From Bermanella sp034110565 (GTDB lineage: Bacteria > Pseudomonadota > Gammaproteobacteria > Pseudomonadales > Oceanobacteraceae), in NCBI GenBank assembly GCA_034110565.1, contig JAWUYY010000014.1:1-32404 (forward strand): a DNA stretch of 32,404 nucleotides, in the 5' to 3' direction. Under the pieces are notes generated by a model. It ran no database searches. It had not been told where the DNA came from and was given only the letters and a program-made list of their open reading frames with translations. Position 1 is the stretch's first letter. Each line of letters starts with the position of its first letter. Shown piece after piece: positions 23,221 to 31,908 of the stretch. Position numbers and translations under genes: made by a program.

Positions 23221-23355
23221 AGGTTGGAAATTCTTCAGTCGAACCTGAAAAGCCCAATATAATACAATGCTGTTTGGTTAAATCCTACCTATTAGGTGGG
23301 ATAATCCGACGGCATATGCAGTTTTAAATCATAGAGCATTAAAAGTGACAAGATT

Positions 23356-24024
23356 GTGAAGGCAACACCCTCTTCTAACCCTATTTATCGTACGATAAAT
23401 AATCACAGCTGGCTGCTCGCTTTGGCGGCCTCCATTGCTGTGCATGGGGCGCTGGCTATTGGGGTGTTTTTGGTATGGCCAAGCGCATCATCGAAAGGCG
23501 AAGGTCAGGTGATGCTATTAGAATCCATCAATGACGAGACCCAGGTTCAGCCCAATACACAGGCGCGTCAAGCCAGTAAATTATCGGTTCAAACCGAAAC
23601 ACCCGCAAAAGCCACACAGTTAAATGGCAACAAGTCACAAGCCAAGCCCCAATCAAGCCTTGATAAGCCTCAGCAAACTGCACAGTTACAAGCAAACGCC
23701 AGCTCAAGTAACCAAGGCCGTTTAGTGGACCAGTCTGGTAAGGCACAATCCCCGCAAGACGCCTATCAGCAGCGCCTGCTCAAACATCTACTCAACAAAA
23801 TGGGCAGCGCGCCTGTTACCGGCAAGGCAAATATTCAGCTTACGCTGATGTCGGCGGGCGTTGCGATTCAGGTGAAGGTTGATCTGCTTGAAGGCTCCGC
23901 CACTTATCAGCAGTGGCTACAAAGCAAGGTGTTAAATGCGAACCCCTTCCCTGCGATTCCTAAAGAATTAGGCGTGTCACAGTTTAAAACCACGATCCCC
24001 ATTGAACACACCAACGAGCCTTAA
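23356..24024 (+). CDS. TonB/TolA-like energy transducer-type protein
   Basis: The 222-residue protein has a short cytoplasmic N terminus, one membrane helix (about 20-42, LLALAASIAVHGALAIGVFLVW with the SxxxH residues seen in TonB anchors), a long Gln/Ser/Lys-rich linker (about 55-130) and a small C-terminal domain (about 140-215, KANIQLTLMSAGVAIQVKVD and NPFPAIPKEL). This is the TonB/TolA plan, in which the anchor engages ExbB/ExbD-like motors. No exbBD or receptor gene is beside it. The start is GTG at 23356 with little Shine-Dalgarno; the exact start is uncertain. Confidence 0.7.
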   Translation: MKATPSSNPIYRTINNHSWLLALAASIAVHGALAIGVFLVWPSASSKGEGQVMLLESINDETQVQPNTQARQASKLSVQTETPAKATQLNGNKSQAKPQSSLDKPQQTAQLQANASSSNQGRLVDQSGKAQSPQDAYQQRLLKHLLNKMGSAPVTGKANIQLTLMSAGVAIQVKVDLLEGSATYQQWLQSKVLNANPFPAIPKELGVSQFKTTIPIEHTNEP

Positions 24025-24034
24025 CACGCCAAGA

Positions 24035-24673
24035 TTAGGTGGCAATTAAATCGTCCGTTGGCATGCCTGAATGCAAGCGCATTAGGCGGTCTGGCTGCAT
24101 GATACTGTCGTCTTCGCACTGTAGAAAAAACTCAACACGGGGCTGAATGTCTTCTTCTGAGTATTTTTGCGCAAGGGTCAAGTAGTCTTGAAAGTGACGA
24201 GACTCAGATTTAAGCAAAGAGATATAAAACTTCTGTAGTTCGTCATCAAGGCTTGGGGCGATTTTATGAAAACGCTCGCACGAGCGAGCCTCAATGATAC
24301 TGCCGATAATTAAGCTATCAGTCAGTTTGCCCTTATTGTCCGGGCGAATATGTTGGGCCATGTTATAAGCATAACCACTGGCTTTCATGGTGCGAAACTT
24401 AATGCCGCGCTTTTTGATGATTTTAAGCACTTGCTCATAATGCACCAGCTCTTCACGGGCTAAGCGTGACATCTTATTTTGGATATCCATATTTAATGGA
24501 TTACGTGCCATCAGTGTCATAGCTTGCTGAGCCGCTTTTAGCTCGTTAGTGGCGTGATCAATCAAAATGGTTTCTTGATGTTCAAGAGCCGCCACTACCC
24601 ATTCGTCTGGCGTACGGTTAGATAAGTACGCCACAACGGGGGCGATCATTTCATCAATATCAATCTTAGCCAT
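24035..24673 (-). CDS. miaE: tRNA-(ms2io6A37) hydroxylase MiaE
   Basis: This 212-residue di-iron enzyme hydroxylates the isopentenyl group of ms2i6A37 in tRNA. The ferritin-like iron ligands lie in HATNELKAA, REELVHYEQVL, IEARSCERF and LLKSESRHFQDY, all characteristic of MiaE. A longer frame begins at 24760 and would overlap fadM; the ATG at 24673 (MAKIDIDEMIAPV) gives the family length and is preferred. Transcription is shared with fadM, whose stop lies 43 bases upstream. It converges with the TonB-like gene ten bases away, with no terminator visible. Confidence 0.93.
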   Translation of the reverse strand: MAKIDIDEMIAPVVAYLSNRTPDEWVVAALEHQETILIDHATNELKAAQQAMTLMARNPLNMDIQNKMSRLAREELVHYEQVLKIIKKRGIKFRTMKASGYAYNMAQHIRPDNKGKLTDSLIIGSIIEARSCERFHKIAPSLDDELQKFYISLLKSESRHFQDYLTLAQKYSEEDIQPRVEFFLQCEDDSIMQPDRLMRLHSGMPTDDLIAT

Positions 24674-24716
24674 TTCTACCACTAACTCATTTTTACTCAG
24701 CCATTTGCGGGCGCTA

Positions 24717-25118
24717 TTATAACGACATTTGCTCGAATAGCTCGCGCACTTCCCCTTCAATCACCACAGATTTATGGCTGGCTTGATCTAGCACACAAAA
24801 GGTAACGGTAGCGTCGGCGACTAAAGTCTCTGTGCCTTTTAAATACATGGACTGCTCTATGGTGCAGCTCTTGTTGCCAATATTGGCGACCTTGGTACGA
24901 ATCTCAAGCACTTCCTGAATAAACGCAGGGCGACGGTAATTGATATTAATATTCACCAATACAAACGCCAAGTTATGACCATGGATCTTCTCAACCAAGG
25001 GATATTGCTCAAAAAAGTCCCAGCGGGCTTCTTCTAAAAACTCAAGATAGCGGGCGTTATTTACATGCTGATAAACATCCAAATGATAGCCACGCACTTT
25101 AATATCAATAATATGCAT
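24717..25118 (-). CDS. fadM: Acyl-CoA thioesterase FadM (thioesterase III, hot-dog fold)
   Basis: This 133-residue 4HBT hot-dog thioesterase matches E. coli FadM (YbaW) very closely at the N terminus (KVRGYHLDVYQHVNNARYLE) and in VNININYRRPA. The Asp in LDVYQHVNN is the catalytic residue of the family. FadM hydrolyses long-chain acyl-CoA that resist beta-oxidation. In E. coli it is a FadR target, but no FadR site is evident in the upstream 137 bp. It is followed by miaE in the same direction and diverges from the DMT transporter. Confidence 0.93.
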   Translation of the reverse strand: MHIIDIKVRGYHLDVYQHVNNARYLEFLEEARWDFFEQYPLVEKIHGHNLAFVLVNININYRRPAFIQEVLEIRTKVANIGNKSCTIEQSMYLKGTETLVADATVTFCVLDQASHKSVVIEGEVRELFEQMSL

Positions 25119-25255
25119 GATAATACCGATTAGTAAAAATGCGCCATTATACAGTTTTTCAACCCGAGATGTATGCCCACCTATCCCCTACTGGGTATAG
25201 CCAACTGGCCTTATGCCACCTATGGTAAACGGCTATCGTTTAAAATGACCCAGCT

Positions 25256-26209
25256 ATGACTTTTATATCCCCTCGTATCGCGTTTTTCTTATTACTATTA
25301 ACCAGTTTTATTTGGGGTATGGAGTTTGTACTAGTGGATTTAGCCATTGAGGTATTGCCCACGCATACCTTTAATGCACTGCGCTTTGCGGTGGCCGCGT
25401 TATCTTTAATTCCTTTATTTTATTTTAGTCACGAAAAAATCGACAAAACTCAAATAAAAACCATTGTATTAGCCGGCTTATTTTTAGGCCTATTACTGTT
25501 CATTGCGTTCTTCACTCAAACCGAAGGCATGCGTTATACCTCGGTATCTAATGCAGGATTTATTACTGGTTTAGGTGTGCCGTTGGTTTCATTTTTAGGC
25601 TTCATTTTCTTTAAACAAAAAGCATCTTTGGCAGTATGGATGGGGATCACCTTAGCCACCATTGGCCTTTATTGTTTAACCGTGGGGGATAAATTTGTAT
25701 TTAACAAAGGCGATGCCCTCGTACTGGTCTGTGCATTTGGGTTTGCATTCCACATATTACTAACCGGTAAATTTGTTGACACCATGCCTGTGATTTTTTT
25801 AAGCATTGTGCAACTCAGTGCCGTAGCTGTATACAGCGCCATTGCAGGTTATCTTGACCCGAACCCGAGTTTCTACTTTGCTGGCGAGCCCCCTATCGCC
25901 TGGTATCAACAACTGACAACACCAATCGTCTACGCAGGGATTTTAATCGCAGGCATATTAGGTACTGCATTTGCTTACTGGTCACAGTCGGTTTCGCAAA
26001 CCTTATTAGCACCGCACAAAGTGGCCCTTATTTTTGCAAGCGAGCCAATCTTTGCGCATATTTCCGCTACGATTTTCTTAGATGAAACATTAGGGCTGCT
26101 GGGCTTTGTAGGAGCAAGCTGCATTATTTTAGGTATGATCGTGTCAGAAATGGGAGACAAACAGCACAAACCTAAAGTGAATGTACTTGACCAAAATACA
26201 AGCATTTAA
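25256..26209 (+). CDS. DMT-family transporter (two EamA domains)
   Basis: The 317-residue protein has ten predicted membrane segments in two EamA repeats (about 7-145 and 153-300); the first shows FIWGMEFVLVDL and FNALRFAVAALSLIPL, the second FAYWSQSVSQTLLAPHKVALIFASEP and LGFVGASCIILGMIVSE. Members export amino acids, metabolites or drugs; the substrate cannot be told. There is no Shine-Dalgarno before ATG 25256, and a TAAAAT (25241-25246) lies so close upstream that the mRNA may be nearly leaderless. Confidence 0.9.
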   Translation: MTFISPRIAFFLLLLTSFIWGMEFVLVDLAIEVLPTHTFNALRFAVAALSLIPLFYFSHEKIDKTQIKTIVLAGLFLGLLLFIAFFTQTEGMRYTSVSNAGFITGLGVPLVSFLGFIFFKQKASLAVWMGITLATIGLYCLTVGDKFVFNKGDALVLVCAFGFAFHILLTGKFVDTMPVIFLSIVQLSAVAVYSAIAGYLDPNPSFYFAGEPPIAWYQQLTTPIVYAGILIAGILGTAFAYWSQSVSQTLLAPHKVALIFASEPIFAHISATIFLDETLGLLGFVGASCIILGMIVSEMGDKQHKPKVNVLDQNTSI

Positions 26210-26223
26210 CAGACGCTTTAGTC

Positions 26224-26250
26224 GAACGCCTCCGCTATAGGAGGACGTTC
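26224..26250. repeat. Stem-loop after the DMT transporter gene
   Basis: GAACGCCTCC (26224-26233) pairs with GGAGGACGTTC (26240-26250) with one bulged base and a 6-nt loop. It lies 15 bases past the stop. No T-run follows, so it may be a factor-dependent or processing hairpin. Confidence 0.45.
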
Positions 26251-26372
26251 AGAGCCTCATTTAAAAACACCTTATCGCGCAACTCTTTATTCCACCCAGC
26301 ATCACCCTACAGCTAATCCTTTACGGCCCGTTTACCGTACAATGCCTGAATGAATTATTGATGATGTGAATT

Positions 26373-27431
26373 ATGAGCTTTGTAGAGCATTTAATTATTG
26401 GTGGCGGCATTAGCGGCTGCGTGATGGCCCGCCATTTAGCGAAGCGCCAATTAGATTTTAAGTTAATCGAGGCTCAACCCGCTTTAGGTGGTCGTATCCA
26501 AAGTACCGAGCAAAACCTAGATTTAGGTCCAACTTGGTTTTGGCCTCATCAGCGCAGTGTTAATGCACTGCTTGCTGAATTGAATCTTGATTTTTTTGAA
26601 CAATATACCCAAGGGGACCTTGTATACCAAGCAGGGCCAAATAGCCCTACACAGCGCGAACCCAGCCAACAAGCTATGCTGTCGAACCGAGTATCCGGTG
26701 GCATGGGAGCAGTGATTACGGCATTACAAAGCACGCTTCCTCAAAACCGTATTTTATTAAACACACCGGTTAAACACATTACCAAGCAAGACAATATCTG
26801 GCAGGTGCAACTCACCAACGCCAATGAGCTATCTTGTCATCATTTATGGCTGGCCATGCCGCCGCGCAAAATAGCGCCTTTATTTTTAGCCGCTGATCAT
26901 TGTGTATTAAGTGAAGCCCTCGTGTCGCACTTACAAGCCCAGCAAACTTGGATGTCGGCACAGGCAAAATTTATCGCCGTTTATGAAAAAGCGTTTTGGC
27001 GTGATGCGGGTTTGTCGGGCCAAGGCTTCAGCCGAGTTGGCCCAATGGTTGAGATCAACGACGCCAGTGGCGCTGACAATGCAAGCCCTGCAGCATTATT
27101 TGGGTTTATTGGCGTGCCTGCGATTAACAGGCAATCTATAGATGAACAAACAATGATAAATGCCTGTGTGGCTCAGCTGGGTAAATTATATGGGGAAGCC
27201 GCCCTGTTACCCACTAGCACCCACTATGTAGACTGGGCAAGCAATGGGTTTATCTCCAGTGCGGCCGATATCACCGAGCCTTCACAGCATGCACACTTCA
27301 ACCACGCTAAATTTAAAACGGAGCTAAACAATTTAAATTTAGGTTTAATTGGGTCAGAGTTTTCACAAACCGAGCCAGGATACATAGCAGGTGCCATTGA
27401 CCATGTGAATGATCAAGCCTCAGGGGTGTAA
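26373..27431 (+). CDS. FAD-dependent amine oxidase-like oxidoreductase
   Basis: The 352-residue protein starts with a dinucleotide-binding fold IIGGGISGCVMARHLAKR (about 8-25), then EAQPALGGRIQS (the GG-x-R motif), LDLGPTWFWP and a C-terminal FAD-contact region GLIGSEFSQTEPGYIAGAID. This is the flavin-containing amine oxidase/protoporphyrinogen oxidase-like superfamily, at the short end of its size range. The substrate is unknown. It stands alone, with a weak Shine-Dalgarno and a possible TACAAT -10 at 26338-26343. Confidence 0.88.
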   Translation: MSFVEHLIIGGGISGCVMARHLAKRQLDFKLIEAQPALGGRIQSTEQNLDLGPTWFWPHQRSVNALLAELNLDFFEQYTQGDLVYQAGPNSPTQREPSQQAMLSNRVSGGMGAVITALQSTLPQNRILLNTPVKHITKQDNIWQVQLTNANELSCHHLWLAMPPRKIAPLFLAADHCVLSEALVSHLQAQQTWMSAQAKFIAVYEKAFWRDAGLSGQGFSRVGPMVEINDASGADNASPAALFGFIGVPAINRQSIDEQTMINACVAQLGKLYGEAALLPTSTHYVDWASNGFISSAADITEPSQHAHFNHAKFKTELNNLNLGLIGSEFSQTEPGYIAGAIDHVNDQASGV

Positions 27432-27598
27432 ACCAAATTTCAACGCCAGTCAAAACCGCTGGGTTTTATGATGTATTTCTACTTCAAGTCATACATCTCT
27501 AAGCTATATTTAAATTGAAAATTAACTGCTCATTCAATATTTTTAATGCGCTGTAAAATATGCACGGAATAAGTGACAAGTACTTTATTAAAGATACA

Positions 27599-27625
27599 AA
27601 AAAGCCGGGGAAAACCCGGCTTTTT
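27599..27625. terminator. Bidirectional rho-independent terminator after the second peroxiredoxin gene
   Basis: The arms AAAAAGCCGGG (27599-27609) and CCCGGCTTTTT (27615-27625) pair perfectly around GAAAA. It ends the leftward peroxiredoxin gene 13 bases after its stop and may also serve the rightward oxidoreductase gene. Confidence 0.93.
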
Positions 27626-27638
27626 CAATTTAAGCTTT

Positions 27639-28343
27639 TTAGCTCAAAATTTCTTCAATAGTAATGTAGTCACCAACACGGCCAGTCATTTGCTCGGCAT
27701 CGGTGTTCACAGGTAGTGTTTTCTTACCTGGTCTCCAGCCTGCTGGGCAAACTTCACCCGTTTTAGTGGCATATTGCCATGCTTCAATTTGACGTAAAAA
27801 CTCGTTCACATTACGACCAACTGAATCAGCCTGCACTTCTTGAGCAACACAAATACCATCTGGGTTGAAAAGGAAACGACCGCGTAAAGCCACCCCTTCT
27901 TCTTCAATCAACACGCCAAAGTCACGACTGACTTGCTGAGTGGTATCGGCACCCATGGTTAGCTTCAATCCGGCTAACACTGGCTCTGTTTCTACAAAGC
28001 GCTTGTGAGAGAATTTTGAATCAACAGAAACCGGTAGAATCTCTACACCCATCTTCTGAAACTCGTCATATTTCGCATTCATCGCCGCGATTTCAGTTGG
28101 GCAAACGAAGGTGAAATCAGCAGGGTAAAAACAAATTGCTACCCACTTACCTTTGTAGTCTGCGCTAGAAACCGTAGTGTAATGACCTGTTTTTGCGTCA
28201 TAGGCTTCCATTTCGAATTCTGGCATTTCGCTGCGAACCATAGTTGAACTCATTGTCTTTTTCTCCTCAGAAACATTTGTATCGGCATTAGGTAGTGTAT
28301 TTTTTTTAGGTTTTCGTGGCTTAAGTGCTGTATCGCAACTCAT
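27639..28343 (-). CDS. AhpC-type 2-Cys peroxiredoxin with N-terminal extension
   Basis: The 234-residue form has peroxidatic Cys81 in FTFVCPTE and resolving Cys199 in GEVCPAGW, in an AhpC/Prx1 fold with GVLIEEEGVALRGRFL. The first 30 residues are an added, Lys-rich, disordered-looking tail with Cys3 (MSCDTALKPRKPKK). Two starts are well supported: ATG at 28343 has GGAG six bases upstream, and ATG at 28253 (MSSTMVRSEMPEF), where the normal AhpC N terminus starts, has GAGGAG nine bases upstream. The gene may thus yield two forms. No ahpF is adjacent, so the electron donor is unknown. Confidence 0.92.
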   Translation of the reverse strand: MSCDTALKPRKPKKNTLPNADTNVSEEKKTMSSTMVRSEMPEFEMEAYDAKTGHYTTVSSADYKGKWVAICFYPADFTFVCPTEIAAMNAKYDEFQKMGVEILPVSVDSKFSHKRFVETEPVLAGLKLTMGADTTQQVSRDFGVLIEEEGVALRGRFLFNPDGICVAQEVQADSVGRNVNEFLRQIEAWQYATKTGEVCPAGWRPGKKTLPVNTDAEQMTGRVGDYITIEEILS

Positions 28344-28699
28344 GGCTATCTCCTTAGGCTGTTGGAGCCTTTCGGGCTGTTTATGTATTTGTTGTATATT
28401 AGATTATACTAATTTAGAATTTACTAAAGTTATTATTTACTATAATCCTAATAGTAAATAACTATGACGAGCGATCTGGATGAATGGGGCTACTACTAAG
28501 GCACATATAAAGAAAGACATTGGCTATGTCGCGTCTATCTATTCTTATGTACTATATAATTAATCTCTAATATTCGTATTCCAATTAATAAAGCACGAAT
28601 AAAAACAAAACAAATCACACTAAAGACTACGGGCTACCTAACCAACCCAAATGTCAGACTCTAGCGAACTGGCTTAATGCCATGCTTAACGAGGTATAA
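28344..28699. other. Divergent intergenic region between peroxiredoxin and efflux operon
   Basis: This 356-bp A+T-rich gap has a perfect inverted repeat, TTATTTACTAT (28433-28443) and ATAGTAAATAA (28451-28461), with a 7-nt spacer. A plus-strand -10 TATAAT (28441-28446) lies inside it, and a minus-strand TATAAT (28408-28403) lies beside it, so the repeat could control both directions. Neither promoter has a good -35. No gene is seen; a 12-codon frame from 28464 lacks a ribosome-binding site. Confidence 0.5.
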
Positions 28700-29890
28700 A
28701 TGCGCATAATTTATGGGATCATCATTGTGGCTATCTGCATTGCCTCAATATTAGGCATGCAAAAATGGCTCGGGCCCGCTCTACCAGCTCTAACAGTTGA
28801 GTTACTTCCCCTTGAATTACGTATTGTGTCCAGTGGTGAAGTGCGTTATCAGTCACTTGCCCGTATTGGTAGTGAGATTACCGGCACCGTCATGGCACGC
28901 CATGTCCGTGAAGGCGACCAAGTGAGCAAAGGTGACCTGCTCATTGAGCTTAACCCTAAAGAACTCCAGTCTCGTTTGTCTCAAGCCAAAACCTTGCTTG
29001 AGCAATTGCAAAAAAATAGCCGCCCACAAGCACAAGCGGCTTTAGCAGAAGCCAAAGAGAACGTAGAACAAGCAAGCCGTGAAGCACGACGTCGTGAAGC
29101 ATTAGCCGCCAAAGGCATGATCCCTGATGAGCAAGTTGAGCAAGCTCAACGTCTAGAACTAAATGCTAAAACCGCGTTAACCCGAGCCCAATTAGCCGCC
29201 GACGCCCTCGCCCCAAACAGCACCGAAGAACACTTATTACAACAGCGAGTAGCCAGCGCAGAAGCTGAGCTGGCAAAAACAAAACTCTACGCCCCCTTTG
29301 CCGGACGCGTACAAACACGCAATGTTGAACCCGGTGATCTTGTCCAGCCTGGTAAAGTCCTATTAGAAATTGCCCGCAGCGACGGTCTCGAAGTGGTTGT
29401 AGCACTGGATGAAAAAAACTTTGCCCCTGTAAAATTAAATCAACCTGTTCAATTGATCGCAGATGCTTGGCCGCAAGTGACCATTCCTGGAGTAGTCAGT
29501 TTCATTGCGCCAGCCGTGGACAGTGAACGCGGTACCATAGATGTGCACATCGACGTTCTACCTGATGACTCAAGTGAGCAACATACCCTACTACAAGGCA
29601 TGACCGTATCGGCAAATATCATTACTGCAGAGCGCGAACGCACCATGGTCTTACCCAATGACTACATTCTATTTAACACAAACGGCAAAGCTCAAGTTGC
29701 ACGCTGGCAAAGCGGCCACGTGAACCTAATAGATGTAACGTTGGGTCTACAAAGTGCCACTCACAGTGAAATTATTTCCGGCTTAGCGCAAGGTGATGTG
29801 GTCGCACAAGCGGCTAACTCAAATGATACGTTAACGGATGGCCAGCGTGCCCGCGTACGCTTTGAACAGGTGCAACATGTCATTCATTAA
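28700..29890 (+). CDS. HlyD/MacA-type periplasmic adaptor (membrane-fusion protein)
   Basis: The 396-residue protein has an N-terminal membrane anchor (about 3-21), a biotinyl-lipoyl half (RIGSEITGTVMARHVREGDQVSKGDLL), an alpha-helical hairpin (about 85-175, Ala/Glu/Gln-rich coiled coil), the second lipoyl half (LYAPFAGRVQTRNVEPGDLVQPGKVLLEI read in parts) and beta-barrel plus membrane-proximal domains. It would connect the permease encoded next to an outer-membrane channel. No TolC-like gene is nearby. Its end overlaps the permease gene by 14 bases. Confidence 0.92.
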   Translation: MRIIYGIIIVAICIASILGMQKWLGPALPALTVELLPLELRIVSSGEVRYQSLARIGSEITGTVMARHVREGDQVSKGDLLIELNPKELQSRLSQAKTLLEQLQKNSRPQAQAALAEAKENVEQASREARRREALAAKGMIPDEQVEQAQRLELNAKTALTRAQLAADALAPNSTEEHLLQQRVASAEAELAKTKLYAPFAGRVQTRNVEPGDLVQPGKVLLEIARSDGLEVVVALDEKNFAPVKLNQPVQLIADAWPQVTIPGVVSFIAPAVDSERGTIDVHIDVLPDDSSEQHTLLQGMTVSANIITAERERTMVLPNDYILFNTNGKAQVARWQSGHVNLIDVTLGLQSATHSEIISGLAQGDVVAQAANSNDTLTDGQRARVRFEQVQHVIH

Positions 29891-31118
29891 TGCCATTACT
29901 CATTTGCGCAACTCACTCTGGATTGAATGGCGTATTGCTATACGCTTTCTTGCCGACAACCCACTGCAAACCTTGTTGATCAGTGTGGCCATTTCCGTCG
30001 GTGCAGCCGTGATTGTTTTTATCACAGCACTCATCATGGGGCTGCAAAGTAACATCATCGACAAAACCCTAGGCACACAAGCCCACATTCGAATTGAAGC
30101 CACCCAACAGCATAATAATTTTGCAGAATTTCCCGATGGCAAATACGTCTGGGCAATCGAAAGCCCTCGCGCGCAACGCTTACAAAGCATTAATAACTGG
30201 CAAGAAGTGCGAGACACACTGGATCAAAACGCTGTTTTTAATACTGTCTCCCCTTTAATTTCAGGGCCAGCTTTTGCAACAAAAGGCACCGCACGGGCCT
30301 CAGTTGTGTTAATGGGCATAGAACCTAAACGTTATAGTGGCATTATTAATCTCAAAGATTATTTAATCGACGGGCAATTCAGTATTGAAGCCAGCGATGT
30401 ATTAATCGGGTATCAATTAGCTAAAGACTTAGGTTTGAAAACCGGAGACAAACTTCGCATTGATGCCGGTGATAATCACCAGTCTGTCATGAACGTAGCT
30501 GGTATGTTTGAATTAGGCGTACGCGAACTCGACAGCCGTTATGTTTATACCAGCTTAAAACAAGCACAAACCCTGCTTAATTTACCAGGAGGCATCACCA
30601 TTTTAGAAATTAAAATTGACGATGTTTTCAGCGCCGACTACTGGGCGCAGCGCACCCAAAAATTAACCAATTTGTATGTGCAAAGCTGGATGGAAAGTAA
30701 CGGCCAACTACTTAACGCATTAAGCTCCCAAAGCATGACAACCCAAATGATTCGCATATTTGTCGCCATGTCCGTCATCTTTGGTATCGCCAGTGTGTTA
30801 GCCGTCAGCGTGGTACAACGCACCCGTGAAATTGGTATTTTGCGCGCCATGGGCAGCTCCCAACAGCAAATCTTACGCGTTTTCTTATTACAAGGTGGCC
30901 TACTAGGGTTAGCCGGTTCTTTATTAGGCGTGCTCATTGGCTACACCTTGATTGAGATATTTAACGCAATAGACGCTAAGTTATTCGTTATAAAACTTGA
31001 ATCATCCACAATGTTATCTGCCATCTTCATTGCCACCCTTGCGGGCGTGCTTGCAGCCATGGTGCCAGCGCGACGCGCAGCACGATACGACCCTGCGGTG
31101 GCCATACGTTATGTCTAA
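29877..31118 (+). CDS. FtsX-family ABC transporter permease (MacB/DevC/LolC type)
   Basis: The 413-residue protein has one N-terminal membrane helix (about 31-55), a large periplasmic domain (about 56-285) and three C-terminal helices with the FtsX motifs SVVQRTREIGILRAMGSS and VPARRAARYDPAVAIRYV. This is a type VII (MacB-like) ABC permease without a fused ATPase. The ATG at 29877 has AGG seven bases upstream and lies inside the adaptor gene's end; a longer frame from 29838 has no such support. Substrate unknown. Confidence 0.92.
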   Translation: MSFINAITHLRNSLWIEWRIAIRFLADNPLQTLLISVAISVGAAVIVFITALIMGLQSNIIDKTLGTQAHIRIEATQQHNNFAEFPDGKYVWAIESPRAQRLQSINNWQEVRDTLDQNAVFNTVSPLISGPAFATKGTARASVVLMGIEPKRYSGIINLKDYLIDGQFSIEASDVLIGYQLAKDLGLKTGDKLRIDAGDNHQSVMNVAGMFELGVRELDSRYVYTSLKQAQTLLNLPGGITILEIKIDDVFSADYWAQRTQKLTNLYVQSWMESNGQLLNALSSQSMTTQMIRIFVAMSVIFGIASVLAVSVVQRTREIGILRAMGSSQQQILRVFLLQGGLLGLAGSLLGVLIGYTLIEIFNAIDAKLFVIKLESSTMLSAIFIATLAGVLAAMVPARRAARYDPAVAIRYV

Positions 31119-31872
31119 CTCACAAATATTAATCACCCCAGATGATCAGCAAGTTGTTTTACAGCTAGATAAGATCAACAAAATCTTTAATGAAGGCACG
31201 CCTCTAGAGAACCATGTTTTACACGATGTATCTTTACAGGTTAGCCGTGGTGAATTAGTGGCCTTGGTGGGCACCTCCGGCTCGGGCAAAAGCACCTTAT
31301 TAAATGTCATGGGTTTATTGGATGTGTACTCATCTGGTGAATTGCGCATTCAAGGACACCTCACCCAAGGTTTAAGCGAACAACAGCGCACACAATTGCG
31401 CAGCGAATCCATTGGTTTTGTGTTTCAGTTTCATCACCTAATCAGCGCGTTTAACGCAATAGATAATGTGCTCATGCCATTAATGCTGCGCTTCGGCAAA
31501 CCCAACAAAGAACAAATTGAATACGCCAAATATTTATTAAACGAAGTGGGCTTGGCTGATTATGCAGACAAAGCAACCAACCGCTTGTCCGGTGGGCAAC
31601 AGCAAAGGGTCGCCATTGCACGAGCCTTAGTGACACGCCCTGCTTTAGTCTTAGCCGATGAACCAACAGGCAACCTAGACACCCAAACCGCCGATGAAGT
31701 CTTCGATCTATTTGAACGCTTTAACGTCGAACACAAATGCGCCATCGTCATCGTGACACACGACCCACGCCTCAGCGCACGCTGCCCGCGCACTATTCGC
31801 CTCACCGATGGACGGATTGTTTATGATGGGGCGTCAGCGGATTTGCCTAATGAGTTTACTAAAACGGTATGA
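31111..31872 (+). CDS. ABC transporter ATP-binding protein (MacB/LolD type)
   Basis: The 253-residue ATPase has Walker A GTSGSGKST (54-62), a Q-loop in FVFQFHHL, signature LSGGQQQRVAIARAL, Walker B LVLADEPTGNLD and the switch His in IVTHDP. It belongs to the LolD/MacB/DevA clade of ATPases that partner FtsX-type permeases. A frame from 30997 is open, but the ATG at 31111 overlaps the permease stop by eight bases and starts the domain. The gene order adaptor, permease, ATPase matches DevBCA exporters of cyanobacteria. Confidence 0.95.
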   Translation: MSNSQILITPDDQQVVLQLDKINKIFNEGTPLENHVLHDVSLQVSRGELVALVGTSGSGKSTLLNVMGLLDVYSSGELRIQGHLTQGLSEQQRTQLRSESIGFVFQFHHLISAFNAIDNVLMPLMLRFGKPNKEQIEYAKYLLNEVGLADYADKATNRLSGGQQQRVAIARALVTRPALVLADEPTGNLDTQTADEVFDLFERFNVEHKCAIVIVTHDPRLSARCPRTIRLTDGRIVYDGASADLPNEFTKTV

Positions 31873-31908
31873 TTTTTTATCGAAATTTTAAGGTGCGATA
31901 TATTAGGT

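Noticed and set aside
25825..25845. CTGTATACAG as a LexA box
   Set aside because: The spacing between CTGT and ACAG is only two bases, and it lies inside the DMT transporter coding sequence.
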